The notes: generated from the letters alone by a model not told the origin. Shown: positions 43,105-52,227, counted from the first letter of the stretch. The stretch is 64,000 bases of DNA from Polyangiaceae bacterium (GCA_020633235.1 JACKEA010000004.1:186001-250000); one strand, 5' to 3'. Program-made: numbers and translations.

Positions 43105-44424
43105 ATGTTCCGAAACACCTGGATTCTCTTGGCCGCCCTGCTGTTGGCAGCGCCCAGTGCGCTGGCACAGGACGAAGACCCCAAGAGCGAAAACACCGAA
43201 GAAGCCGGCGAAACAAACGAGCTCAATCTCGTGGTCGGCGAGAACAAGACGCTGCCAGCCGTCGGCGTGAAGAACTACTCCGAAGGCATCAAGGGCATCG
43301 CGGACATCAAGCTGACCACGGACAACACCAAGTTCGTGATCGCGGGCCGCAAGCCCGGAACCACGACCCTGCTGCTCATCAACAAGGACGGCACCACCGT
43401 CAATTGGGTCATCAACGTCTTTGCACGCTCTCCGGACGTGGTGAAGCGGGAGGTTAGCGCCCTGTTGGGTGAGTCTCCTGGCATCCGCGTGCGACGCATC
43501 GGCTCCCGCTTCTTCATCGAAGGTGGCGTGGCGACGGAAGGGGACGCCCGGCGCATCGAGAAGATTGCCGCGCTGTACCCAGGTCAGGTCGAGTCCCTCG
43601 TGGTCGTGGGACAGGGCGGAGCGGCGGACCGGAAGGTCAACATCCGCATCGACTTCTTCTTCATCCAGTACGACAAGACCAGCGGCTATCAGGTCGGCGT
43701 GGACTGGCCGAATCGCATTGGCGGCAACGTCGTTCAGAGCGAGTTCACCTACGACTTCTTGGCAGGCACCACGACTACCGCGGAGGCCTCGATCGTCAAC
43801 CAACCGCTACCGGCTCTCGACATCGCGTCCAACCACGGCTGGGCCAAGGTCATGAAGCAGTCGACGGTGATCACCGTGAACGGCACCAAGGCGACCTTCG
43901 AGAGCGGCGCCGAGCAGAACTTCGCCGTAGCCTCCGGGCTGACCTCCACCATTCAGCAGATCGAGTACGGCACCAAGGTCACCGTGCTCCCGCGCCTCGA
44001 CGAAGAGAGCGGCGAGCTCGAGGTGCAGGTCGAGGCAGACGTCTCCGACCTCATCCCCCCGGTGTCCGCCACCAACATTCCAGGGCGCAACGTCTCCAAG
44101 CTGAACACCCTCGTACGGCTCAAGCTCGGCCAGTCCCTCGTGCTTTCCGGCATTCGTTCGCAGAACCGACGACATTCGGTCAGCGGTCTGCCGCTGCTTA
44201 GCGAGGTGCCGGTTCTCGGGCTACTATTTGGCTCCCACCTGGACGACGCCCAAGACGTGGAAGGCGCCGTGTTCATCATTCCCACCGCGGTCGAATCGGC
44301 CCCCAAGCCGGCCATCGAGATCGTGAACAACGCTCTGTCCCAGTTCGAGGAGTACTCCGGGGACATCGACACCGTAAATGCCTACAACAAGCGGCCGCAG
44401 CAGTGGCGCAAGGTCAACAAATAG
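43105..44424 (+). CDS. cpaC: Tad-type secretin (CpaC/RcpA)
   Basis: The 439-residue protein has a Sec signal peptide (ending ALAQ), an N-terminal BON/pilus-associated domain and the C-terminal secretin domain. The family signature is VPVLGLLFGSHLDD near residue 372. It forms the outer-membrane pore of the Flp pilus. No lipobox is visible. Confidence 0.93.
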   Translation: MFRNTWILLAALLLAAPSALAQDEDPKSENTEEAGETNELNLVVGENKTLPAVGVKNYSEGIKGIADIKLTTDNTKFVIAGRKPGTTTLLLINKDGTTVNWVINVFARSPDVVKREVSALLGESPGIRVRRIGSRFFIEGGVATEGDARRIEKIAALYPGQVESLVVVGQGGAADRKVNIRIDFFFIQYDKTSGYQVGVDWPNRIGGNVVQSEFTYDFLAGTTTTAEASIVNQPLPALDIASNHGWAKVMKQSTVITVNGTKATFESGAEQNFAVASGLTSTIQQIEYGTKVTVLPRLDEESGELEVQVEADVSDLIPPVSATNIPGRNVSKLNTLVRLKLGQSLVLSGIRSQNRRHSVSGLPLLSEVPVLGLLFGSHLDDAQDVEGAVFIIPTAVESAPKPAIEIVNNALSQFEEYSGDIDTVNAYNKRPQQWRKVNK

Positions 44425-44472
44425 ACCCTACGCACCGGGCACGGTGGGGGCTCGGCCGATGAGTCAGCAGCC

Positions 44473-46272
44473 GTGAACGTCCTCGTCGTCATCGAGTCTC
44501 AGAGTGGTGGTCAGCGCACCGTGCAGATGCGCGCGAACGGTCCGATCAGCATCGGGCGGGACGCCGGCTGTGGGTTGCGTATCAAGAGCGATCTGATCTC
44601 GCGCCGCCACGCCGTCGTCGAATTCAACAACACCGGCGTTCACGTCGAAGACCAGTCGACGAACGGCACGCTCGCCGGCGGCCAGCTGCTCCGGAAGAAC
44701 GCCGTGTGGGTGCCGTTCGGCACGCCCATCGTCGTGGGCGATCACACCCTCCGCTTCCAGGTCGCAGGCGGAGCGCCCGCGCACCCCTCCGCGCCTCCGC
44801 CGCCCAACGGCTCCTCCGCGATGCACCCTCCGGTGCCGGCGCAGCGCCCCCCGATGCAGCCCCCAGCGGCAGGGGCCCACGCGCAACCTCCGCACCCGCA
44901 ACCCCACGCGCCGCAGCTTGCGCAGCCCCAACCGCAGTTCCGTCCGCCACCGCCGCGGGAACCCTCTGCGCCCGCCCACGCCCAGCCGGCGCAGCGGCGC
45001 AAGGCGCGGGCGGAGAACGACATGCGCCGGGAGATCCACCGGCAGCTCCTCGAGAACTTGGATCTGGCGACGATGAGCGCCGACAAGCTCGACGACCCGT
45101 CCATGCGCCCCAAGGTGATTGCGGCTCTGCGGCGCATCATCGACCTGATGGGTACCCGCCTGCCCGCGGAGCTGGATCGGGACCGGTTGGTTGGTGAGCT
45201 CGCGGACGAGGCCCTGGGACTTGGTCCTTTGGAGCACCTGTTGGCGGACCCGTCCGTCAGCGAAATCATGGTCGTGGACGCCGACACGATCTACATCGAG
45301 CGAAACGGCAAGCTGCAGCTGTCGGATGCGAAGTTCACGGATGACGAGCGCGTGCGTGCCGTCATCGAGCGCATCGTCACGCCCCTCGGCCGCCGCATCG
45401 ACGAGTCGTCGCCACTGGTGGACGCCCGCCTGAAAGACGGCTCCCGCGTGAACGCGGTGATCCGTCCGATCGCGCTACGCGGCTCGTGCATCACGATTCG
45501 AAAGTTCGCGAAAGTCCCGCTCACGCTCGACAAGCTGTACGAGTTCAAGGCCATCTCCCCGTCGATGGGGCGGTTCTTGACTCGCTGCGTGACCGCCAAG
45601 AAGAACATCATCATCTCCGGCGGCACCGGCAGCGGAAAGACGACGCTGCTGAACATCTTGTCGGGGGCAATCCCCCCGGACGAGCGCATCGTCACCATCG
45701 AAGACGCGGCGGAGCTACAGCTGGTTCAGCCCCACGTGGTGAGCATGGAGACGCGCCCTGCAAACATGGAGGGCAAGGGCGAGTACACCATTCGCGACTT
45801 GCTCAAGAACGCCATGCGCATGCGGCCGGACCGAGTGGTGGTCGGTGAGTGCCGCGGTGGCGAAGCGCTGGACATGCTTCAAGCCATGAACACGGGCCAC
45901 GATGGGTCACTCACCACGACCCACGCAAACTCGCCGATGGAAGCTCTCAAGCGCATCGAGACCCTGTGCTTGATGGCCGGCGTGGACTTGCCGGCTCGTG
46001 CCGTTCGCGAACAAATCGCCGGCAGCATTCACGTGGTGGTGCAGCAAAGCCGCTTTTCCGATGGCTCGCGCCGAGTGAGCGCGATTTCCGAGATCATCGG
46101 GCTGGACGACGAGATGAACTTCGAGATCATGCCCATCTTCGAGTTCGTTCGCCGGGGCACGGGGCCGAACGGCGAGGTGCTGGGCGACTTCAAGGCGACC
46201 GGGTATCTGCCGAGCTTCTTGAACGACTTCATCGTGAAGGGCCTGGTGCCCAAGACGGGGCCGTATCTCTGA
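44473..46272 (+). CDS. cpaF: Tad secretion ATPase with N-terminal FHA domain (TadA/CpaF)
   Basis: The 599-residue protein joins two modules. Residues 1-100 form a canonical FHA domain with GR (28-29), SRRH (43-46) and TNG (63-65), the residues that bind phosphothreonine. A Pro/Ala-rich linker of about 75 residues leads to a full CpaF ATPase with Walker A GGTGSGKT at 383-390 and Walker B region RPDRVVVGECRG. It powers Flp pilus assembly; the FHA domain suggests control by a Ser/Thr kinase. The start is GTG. Confidence 0.93.
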   Translation: MNVLVVIESQSGGQRTVQMRANGPISIGRDAGCGLRIKSDLISRRHAVVEFNNTGVHVEDQSTNGTLAGGQLLRKNAVWVPFGTPIVVGDHTLRFQVAGGAPAHPSAPPPPNGSSAMHPPVPAQRPPMQPPAAGAHAQPPHPQPHAPQLAQPQPQFRPPPPREPSAPAHAQPAQRRKARAENDMRREIHRQLLENLDLATMSADKLDDPSMRPKVIAALRRIIDLMGTRLPAELDRDRLVGELADEALGLGPLEHLLADPSVSEIMVVDADTIYIERNGKLQLSDAKFTDDERVRAVIERIVTPLGRRIDESSPLVDARLKDGSRVNAVIRPIALRGSCITIRKFAKVPLTLDKLYEFKAISPSMGRFLTRCVTAKKNIIISGGTGSGKTTLLNILSGAIPPDERIVTIEDAAELQLVQPHVVSMETRPANMEGKGEYTIRDLLKNAMRMRPDRVVVGECRGGEALDMLQAMNTGHDGSLTTTHANSPMEALKRIETLCLMAGVDLPARAVREQIAGSIHVVVQQSRFSDGSRRVSAISEIIGLDDEMNFEIMPIFEFVRRGTGPNGEVLGDFKATGYLPSFLNDFIVKGLVPKTGPYL

Positions 46273-47129
46273 TGGGCTACACGCTGCTGATCAAGTGGGG
46301 CGGCATCTTGGTGCTGTTCCTCGCCATCTTCGTGGTGGCGTGGGCGCTGATCTCGGATCGCCAGAGCTTCCTCTTGCGGCACTGGGCGCGGTACTGCTCC
46401 TACCTCGAGCGCAAGCTCCGCCTGATGTTCATCTTCACGCCCGGCCGCTATGTTGCTCTTGGGCAGGTGGGCGCCGCTTTCATCGTCGTCGCCGTGCATT
46501 TGGCGGTCAACATCCCCGCGTGGTTCCTGATCGTGGCGCTGATCATCGGCGTACCGCCGTTCTACATCGAGCGCATGCGCCAGAAGCGGGTGCTGGCGAT
46601 CGAGGGGCAGTTCGATGGCTTCCTCACGGCCCTTGCCAACGCGCTGAAGGCGACGCCGAGCGTCAGCAACTCCTTCGTGTCCGTCCAGCCGCTCTTGCCG
46701 TCGCCCATTCGCGAAGAGGTAGAGCTCGCCGTCAAGGAGATGCGTGTCGGCAGCACTCTGGACCAAGCGCTGTTGAACATGGGAGGACGCATCGCCAGTC
46801 GTCAGGTCGATTCCGGCCTCTCCGCCATCCTCATTGGTCGTCAGCTCGGCGGCGACCTGCCCAAGATCCTGGAAACCACGGCAAACAGCTTGCGCGAGAT
46901 GATCCGTCTCGAAGGCGTGGTCCAGTCCAAGACGGCAGAAGGCAAGTCCCAGATGTGGCTGCTCGGTCTGTTCCCGTTCTTCTTCGCCATGGCGCTGAAC
47001 GGGCTGCAGCCGGGTTTCTTCGATCCCTTGAAGGAGCCGATCATGGGTTGGGTGATCGCGGGCGTCGCCGGCATATTCTGGTTGGGGTCCGTGCTGTGGG
47101 CCCGCGCCATCCTCTCGGTGGACATATGA
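46272..47129 (+). CDS. tadB: Tad inner-membrane platform protein TadB
   Basis: The 285-residue protein has the GspF-like T2SS/Tad F domain, with membrane helices near the N-terminus and the C-terminus and a cytoplasmic helical bundle (FDGFLTALANALKATPSVSN). It forms the inner-membrane platform with TadC. The start overlaps the cpaF stop by one base (TGATG). Confidence 0.92.
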   Translation: MGYTLLIKWGGILVLFLAIFVVAWALISDRQSFLLRHWARYCSYLERKLRLMFIFTPGRYVALGQVGAAFIVVAVHLAVNIPAWFLIVALIIGVPPFYIERMRQKRVLAIEGQFDGFLTALANALKATPSVSNSFVSVQPLLPSPIREEVELAVKEMRVGSTLDQALLNMGGRIASRQVDSGLSAILIGRQLGGDLPKILETTANSLREMIRLEGVVQSKTAEGKSQMWLLGLFPFFFAMALNGLQPGFFDPLKEPIMGWVIAGVAGIFWLGSVLWARAILSVDI

Positions 47130-48037
47130 ACGCGGGCTACGTCTTCTATCGATTCCTGTTCATCGGAACGATGGCGGCAGCGCTGCTCATCGCCGTGTAC
47201 GCCCTTGCCAGCGCGCCGTCCCGCGTGGCGAGCCGGCTCGGTATGCGGGGCCTCAAGCGGCAGCGCGCCCTCGAAGAGAACGAGCTATGGGCGGGGATCG
47301 AGCCTCTGGTCCGCTGGCTCGGGGTACGGGTCAGCGGCATCATGAGCGACGACCAGCACCGAGCTCTCGACAAGAAGCTCGCGCTGGCGGGGGATTGGCT
47401 CGGGATCACGCCGGAGGAGTTCGTAGGTCTGAGCATCTTGTCGTTCTTCGGCGGACTCACATTCGGTGGCGTCGCTGGAATGATGACGGACATGGGCGTC
47501 GTGATGGTGTTCGTCGTGGGTCCCATCGGCGGCGCGTTGCCCTGGATGCAGATGTCCGGCATCGCGGCGGATCGCATGAAGGGCATCAACCGCGGTCTGC
47601 CCTACGCCGTGGACTTGATCGCGCTGGCAATGAGCGCGGGCAAGGACTTTCCCGGTGCGCTGCGACAGGTCGTCGAGAAGAGCAGCGATCCCGACGATCC
47701 GCTCACGGAAGAGTTCGCCCGCATCCTTCAGGAGCTGTCGATCGGACGCACGCGCAAGATGGCGATGATCTCGTTCGCGGAGCGCAATCCCAGTGATGCC
47801 GTCGCGGAGTTCGTGAACTCGGTCGTGCAAGCGGAGGAGAAGGGCAACCCGCTCGCGGACGTGCTCCAGATCCAGGCGGGCATGAGCCGCATGCGCCGCA
47901 GCGTGAACGCGGAAAAAGCGGCAGCAAAAGCCGGCGTTCAGATGGTGGGCCCCTTGGCGCTGGTGCTGATTTGCATCCTCGCGCTGATCATGGGACCGAT
48001 GATGCTGAAGCTCGGCAAGTACGCCGACGAGGGATGA
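47126..48037 (+). CDS. tadC: Tad inner-membrane platform protein TadC
   Basis: The 303-residue protein has the same GspF-type fold as TadB (LPYAVDLIALAMSAGKDFPG) and a C-terminal hydrophobic pair. It partners TadB. The ATG overlaps the tadB stop (ATGA), and the next gene begins right after its own stop. Confidence 0.92.
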   Translation: MNAGYVFYRFLFIGTMAAALLIAVYALASAPSRVASRLGMRGLKRQRALEENELWAGIEPLVRWLGVRVSGIMSDDQHRALDKKLALAGDWLGITPEEFVGLSILSFFGGLTFGGVAGMMTDMGVVMVFVVGPIGGALPWMQMSGIAADRMKGINRGLPYAVDLIALAMSAGKDFPGALRQVVEKSSDPDDPLTEEFARILQELSIGRTRKMAMISFAERNPSDAVAEFVNSVVQAEEKGNPLADVLQIQAGMSRMRRSVNAEKAAAKAGVQMVGPLALVLICILALIMGPMMLKLGKYADEG

Positions 48038-48931
48038 ATGCTCGCGCTCAAGTTCGACATCCGACACCCTGACGGCCGCGTCGAAGAGCTGCGGCTGGAG
48101 GGGGATCGCGCCATGATCGGAAGTGGCGCCCACTGCGAAATCCGTCTACCGGTGGACCAAGCCGAGATCGAGCACATCTTGGTGCAGGCCACGCCCGGCG
48201 GCGTGGCCGCAGAGGCCCGCAGCTTCAACCCGCAACCCACGGTGAACGGCGCTCCGTTCATGCGCACGCAGCTGGTGCCGGGCTCCGTGCTGGGGGTTGG
48301 CTACTACCAGATCGTCGTCACCCCCCTCGAGGTCGGCGCCGGCGCGGGCCCCGCGCAGAAGGAAGAGGGCACCAGCCGCACCACGCTGTTGGGCGGGCTT
48401 TTCATCATCCTGGTCGGTGTCTGGTGGATCATGCAGAACCAGAACCGGAATCAAGGTCCGGACGCGCCACCTCAGGAAATCCCCGAGCTGTGGGACGCAC
48501 CCATCAGCGAGTGCCCGCAGCACGAACGGGCGGCCGCCGCCGCGTACGCCGAGGACCGCTATCAGATCGCCGCCAGCAAGCAGGAGCGGCGCCCATTCCA
48601 CGTTCAGGACGGCGTCGCGGCCGTCCCGCTCTACGAAGTAGCAGCCGCGTGCTTCGAGAAGGCCGGAGATCACACCTCGGCGCGCGAAGCGTCGGGGATC
48701 GCACAGAAGCTGCGCAAGGACATTTCCCAGGACTTCCGGACGCACCGCGTTCGCCTGGGGTACGCGCTCAGCCGTCAGAACTGGGCGGTGGCCCAGCACG
48801 AAGTCCGAGTGCTGCTCGACTTCCTCGACGGCAAACAGCACGACTACGTGTCCTGGCTCTCGAACATCGAGCGTCGGATTCGGTTGAAGTATGGCGACCA
48901 GATCCGGAAGCAGAAGCAAACGAAGTCGTGA
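48038..48931 (+). CDS. degenerate-FHA, single-pass membrane protein of the Tad locus
   Basis: The 297-residue protein has an FHA-like N-terminal domain (about residues 1-100) in which the phosphothreonine residues are lost: GS replaces GR (IGSGAHCEIRL), SRxH reads EIEH, and only NG remains (TVNGAPF). A membrane helix (TTLLGGLFIILVGVWWIM) and a TPR-like helical periplasmic domain follow. FHA-like domain, membrane helix and periplasmic domain in this order resemble YscD/MxiG ring proteins of type III secretion; that link is an inference. Confidence 0.7.
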   Translation: MLALKFDIRHPDGRVEELRLEGDRAMIGSGAHCEIRLPVDQAEIEHILVQATPGGVAAEARSFNPQPTVNGAPFMRTQLVPGSVLGVGYYQIVVTPLEVGAGAGPAQKEEGTSRTTLLGGLFIILVGVWWIMQNQNRNQGPDAPPQEIPELWDAPISECPQHERAAAAAYAEDRYQIAASKQERRPFHVQDGVAAVPLYEVAAACFEKAGDHTSAREASGIAQKLRKDISQDFRTHRVRLGYALSRQNWAVAQHEVRVLLDFLDGKQHDYVSWLSNIERRIRLKYGDQIRKQKQTKS

Positions 48932-49502
48932 CCTCCGCGGCAGCGGAGCCATCGTCGCTCTGCTGCTCACGTCGGCCATCGGCTGCGGCTCGAGTCGGGT
49001 CGATCGGGTGAAGGCCGCCCAGCAGACCGCCGAGAAGGAGCAAACGCCAGAAAAGCTCGTCGCGCGCGGCAAGCTGTTCGCCCAGATGGGGGACCAGACG
49101 CGAGCCGGTCAGTACTTCAGCGCGGCCCTGGATGCGGGTGCAAAACCGGCGGAAGTGCTACCTTTGTTGATGCGGACCTACATCGCAACCAGCCGGTTCC
49201 GCAATGCCATCGCCGTGGGCGAGCAGTACCTGAAGAAGTTTCCCCGGGACTCTCGCCTGAGGTTCTTGGTCGCCACCCTGTACCTTGCCATCGAGGAGCC
49301 CGAGCACGCGCGAGAGCACCTCGATCATATCCTCGCTCAAGACATGAACAACGCCGACGCCCACTACGTGCTTGCGGTCCTGCTCCGGGACCACGGGGAC
49401 TACGTGGGAGCGGATCAGCACTTTCGCCAGTATCTCAAGCTCAAACCCGAGGGACCCCACGCCGAAGAAGCGCGGGGCTCGCTCTTGAAGTCATTGCCGT
49501 GA
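48891..49502 (+). CDS. tadD: TadD-like TPR lipoprotein
   Basis: The 203-residue protein has a basic N-terminus, a signal peptide ending in AIGC and tetratricopeptide repeats (DAHYVLAVLLRDHGDYVGAD, then QHFRQYLKLKPEG). TadD is the TPR lipoprotein that helps the secretin in known Tad systems. The ATG at 48891 overlaps the previous gene by 41 nt; no later in-frame start preserves the signal peptide. Confidence 0.78.
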   Translation: MATRSGSRSKRSRDLRGSGAIVALLLTSAIGCGSSRVDRVKAAQQTAEKEQTPEKLVARGKLFAQMGDQTRAGQYFSAALDAGAKPAEVLPLLMRTYIATSRFRNAIAVGEQYLKKFPRDSRLRFLVATLYLAIEEPEHAREHLDHILAQDMNNADAHYVLAVLLRDHGDYVGADQHFRQYLKLKPEGPHAEEARGSLLKSLP

Positions 49503-50635
49503 TCCCCAAGGAAGTATTCGAAGAGTCGCTGCTGGAGTTCTTCGCTCCCGTTCGTCCTTTCATGGAGGACCCGAAGGTGAGCGAGATCATGATCAATGGT
49601 CCCGACCAGGTCTTCATCGAGAAAGGCGGCAAGCTCGAGCTCACCAACGTGCGCTTCGACAGCCCGGACGAGCTGGTCGCCGCTCTGCGCAACGCAGCGC
49701 AGTTCGCCGGCAAGTTCGTGGACGAGACGCGGCCGATTCTGGAAGGACGCTTGCCCGATGGCTCGCGCCTGCAGGCCATCATTCCGCCGGTCGCGCCAGG
49801 TGGTCCGTACATTGCCATCCGTCGCTTCTTCAAGGACACGCTGACGGTAGAGCGCTTGATCGGCTTCGGAGCGCTCACGCCGGAGGCCGCGCAGGCGTTG
49901 AACGCGTTCGTTGCGGCCAAGCTCAACATCATCATCGCGGGCGGTACGGGCAGCGGCAAGACCAGCATGCTCAACGCGCTCTCCGCCTACATTCCTGATG
50001 GTGAGCGCGTGGTGGTGATCGAGGACTCCAAAGAGGTGCAGCTGCAGCGACAGCACGTCGTTCAGCTAGAGGCTCGTGCGCCCGATCCCAAGGGCCGCGG
50101 CGCCGTCACCATTCGTGATCTGTTTCGCGCGACGCTGCGCATGCGCCCGGATCGAGTGGTCATCGGCGAGATCCGCGGCGGCGAGGCATTGGACATCGTG
50201 CAGGCCATGACCAGCGGTCACGGCGGCTGCATGGGCACCTGCCACGCCACCTACCCGCGGGACACGCTCACTCGGCTCGAGACCATGTGCATGATGAGCG
50301 ATATCGACATGCCCCTCACCGCCATGCGCATCCAGTTGGCGTCCGGTATCAATCTCATCGTTCAGGTGTCACGGCTCCAAGATGGCTCCCGCAAGGTGAC
50401 GCACATCACCGAGGTCTTGGGCTTCGACATGGAGAGTGGGAAGTACCAGGTTCAGGACATTTTCCGGCGGACTTACCAGGGGTTGGGCCCCAACGGAGAG
50501 ATCCAGAGCGATTTCGGCCCCACCGGCGTGATCCCGGAGTGCTTGGAACAGCTCCACGAACACGGTGTCGATTTGCCTTCCGTGGTATACGACGCGGCAC
50601 GTCAGCGCGGAGTCGACACCGGCCATCGTGAGTAG
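49499..50635 (+). CDS. second Tad-type ATPase (TadA/CpaF core only)
   Basis: The 378-residue protein is a complete CpaF-type ATPase without an FHA domain: FMEDPKVSEIMINGPDQVFI at the start, Walker A GGTGSGKT at 148-155, and RPDRVVIGEIRGGEALD. It is clearly distinct from the first ATPase, so it is not a recent copy. Most Tad loci have one ATPase for both extension and retraction; here the work may be split. The GTG overlaps the tadD stop (GTGA). Confidence 0.9.
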   Translation: MIPKEVFEESLLEFFAPVRPFMEDPKVSEIMINGPDQVFIEKGGKLELTNVRFDSPDELVAALRNAAQFAGKFVDETRPILEGRLPDGSRLQAIIPPVAPGGPYIAIRRFFKDTLTVERLIGFGALTPEAAQALNAFVAAKLNIIIAGGTGSGKTSMLNALSAYIPDGERVVVIEDSKEVQLQRQHVVQLEARAPDPKGRGAVTIRDLFRATLRMRPDRVVIGEIRGGEALDIVQAMTSGHGGCMGTCHATYPRDTLTRLETMCMMSDIDMPLTAMRIQLASGINLIVQVSRLQDGSRKVTHITEVLGFDMESGKYQVQDIFRRTYQGLGPNGEIQSDFGPTGVIPECLEQLHEHGVDLPSVVYDAARQRGVDTGHRE

Positions 50636-52184
50636 CGGGGATGTTTACATAAGCGTTCGCGGGGGTGCGACGGACAGGCCGGAGGTGCAGCTGAAGGCCG
50701 GAACCCCCGCGGACGCCTTCAGCGTCGGCTCTGCCGGCTCGTGGAAGGTCTCCGGCCCTGGCGTGGCGCCGACGCACGGCTATTTGTACTTCGACGGCAC
50801 CACGCTGTTCGTCGCCTGCGCTCCCGGTGCCATCGTGCAGCTCGGGGGGGAAGCCGTCTCGACGGACTGGAAGGTCGTGAGCATCCCGGCGGAGATCCGC
50901 GTGGGAGGCGTCACCTTGGCCGTGGCCGCCAGCTCCGCCGCCCAGCCGCCCGGTCGTTCTGCGCCGGCGCGCCCTGCAGCGAGCCAGAGGCCTCGCGCGC
51001 GTCCCCAGCAGCCCGCCCAAAAGCCGGCGCCCGCCGTGCAACACGTGCCGCCACATGCGCCACCTCGCTCGCATTCGGGTGGCGACGGCGGACATCGCGC
51101 TCCCGCCATGTCTCCCGTGGCGGGCACCATCCCCTACGACGACGAAGACGTACCCACCGCCTATCAACCAGTGCCGGAGGGCTTTAGCGTCGAGCACGAC
51201 GCGGCCACGCAGGTGCAACCCGGCCTGCAGCCGGAGCCCATGGCCGACAGCGAGCGAACGCGTGTCGTGCCGCCACCTGAAGAGAAGAAGGCGAAGCCGG
51301 AGCGCCCAGCACCGCCCTCCGTTTCTCCCGCTTCGGGTGAGTCCGCCACGGTGGTGCAACCCCTCGAAGAGTTTTTGGCCAACGCCCGCGCGCAGCAATC
51401 CGCACCGCATCACGCCGCGCCGGAAATGCCGCCCGCCGCCGGCGCTCCGCCGGGCATGATGCCGCCGGCCGCCGGCTCCCCCGCGCCACAGGGTGCGGTG
51501 GGCGTCTACGTGCAGCCGCCGGAACCGACGGTCCCCGCCATGGGTCCGGCCAGCGCGTACGCAGCGGGGTTGATGCCGGGCGGCCAAGGACAACCCCAGT
51601 GGCAGCAGACTCCAGGGGGTGTTGGTCCGGGCGCGGTACCTCCCGGGGCGGCCCCGCAGGGGGCGCCGCCGGGACCCAAGGGCTCGCCGGTCGACGACAT
51701 CAAGGTGAAGATCGAGACCGCGTGGCGCGACGCATCTCCCGTCCGCCGCGTGCTGTTCTTCTTGATGCCGCTGATGATCGTGGCGCTCATTGCGCACGTG
51801 CTCTTGACGGCGCGCCGCAATCGGCTGGCGGCGGAGTACGCCGCGGCGCAGGCGTCGGCCAGCGGCTTGCTCGCGTCGGCGTCGGCGGCGCCGAGTGCTT
51901 CCGCGCCGCCGACGGCGAGCGCGGTCCCCACCGTCGCGCCGCCGTCCACGCCGTCTTCCGCGCCGCCCCAACCCCCAGAAAATCCTCCCGAGGTCGAGAA
52001 ACCTCCGGAAGAAAAGCTGGCCAAGGGCGAGGTCACGGACGAGCGCAAAGCGGTGGATGCCGTGGCTCGCGGAGATCTGGACAAGGCCATCGAGCTCTAC
52101 TCTGCGCTGGCCAAGGCACACCCGGACGAGCCCGCGTACGCCGCGGCCGTCGAGATCCTGCAGAAGAAGAAGGGCGCGCGCTGA
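50628..52184 (+). CDS. FHA-like, Pro-rich, single-pass membrane protein of the Tad locus
   Basis: The 518-residue protein has a beta-rich N-terminal domain of about 95 residues that looks like a degenerate FHA (DAFSVGSAGSWKVSGPGVAP, then THGYLYFDGTTLFVA). A long Pro/Ala/Gln-rich region, one membrane helix (VLFFLMPLMIVALIAHVLL) and a periplasmic tail with a TPR-like end (GDLDKAIELYSALAKAHPDE) follow. The GTG at 50628 overlaps the preceding stop by 8 nt. It is the last gene before the hairpin at 52188. Confidence 0.7.
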   Translation: MSSGDVYISVRGGATDRPEVQLKAGTPADAFSVGSAGSWKVSGPGVAPTHGYLYFDGTTLFVACAPGAIVQLGGEAVSTDWKVVSIPAEIRVGGVTLAVAASSAAQPPGRSAPARPAASQRPRARPQQPAQKPAPAVQHVPPHAPPRSHSGGDGGHRAPAMSPVAGTIPYDDEDVPTAYQPVPEGFSVEHDAATQVQPGLQPEPMADSERTRVVPPPEEKKAKPERPAPPSVSPASGESATVVQPLEEFLANARAQQSAPHHAAPEMPPAAGAPPGMMPPAAGSPAPQGAVGVYVQPPEPTVPAMGPASAYAAGLMPGGQGQPQWQQTPGGVGPGAVPPGAAPQGAPPGPKGSPVDDIKVKIETAWRDASPVRRVLFFLMPLMIVALIAHVLLTARRNRLAAEYAAAQASASGLLASASAAPSASAPPTASAVPTVAPPSTPSSAPPQPPENPPEVEKPPEEKLAKGEVTDERKAVDAVARGDLDKAIELYSALAKAHPDEPAYAAAVEILQKKKGAR

Positions 52185-52187
52185 GCC

Positions 52188-52219
52188 TTCGGCGGGACTG
52201 AACACGTGTCCCGGCCGAA
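52188..52219 (+). terminator. hairpin after the Tad locus
   Basis: TTCGGC and GGGAC (52188-52198) pair with GTCCC and GCCGAA (52208-52219) with one bulged G. No T-run follows. It separates the Tad genes from the rpsL promoter. Confidence 0.45.
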
Positions 52220-52227
52220 ATGGAGGC

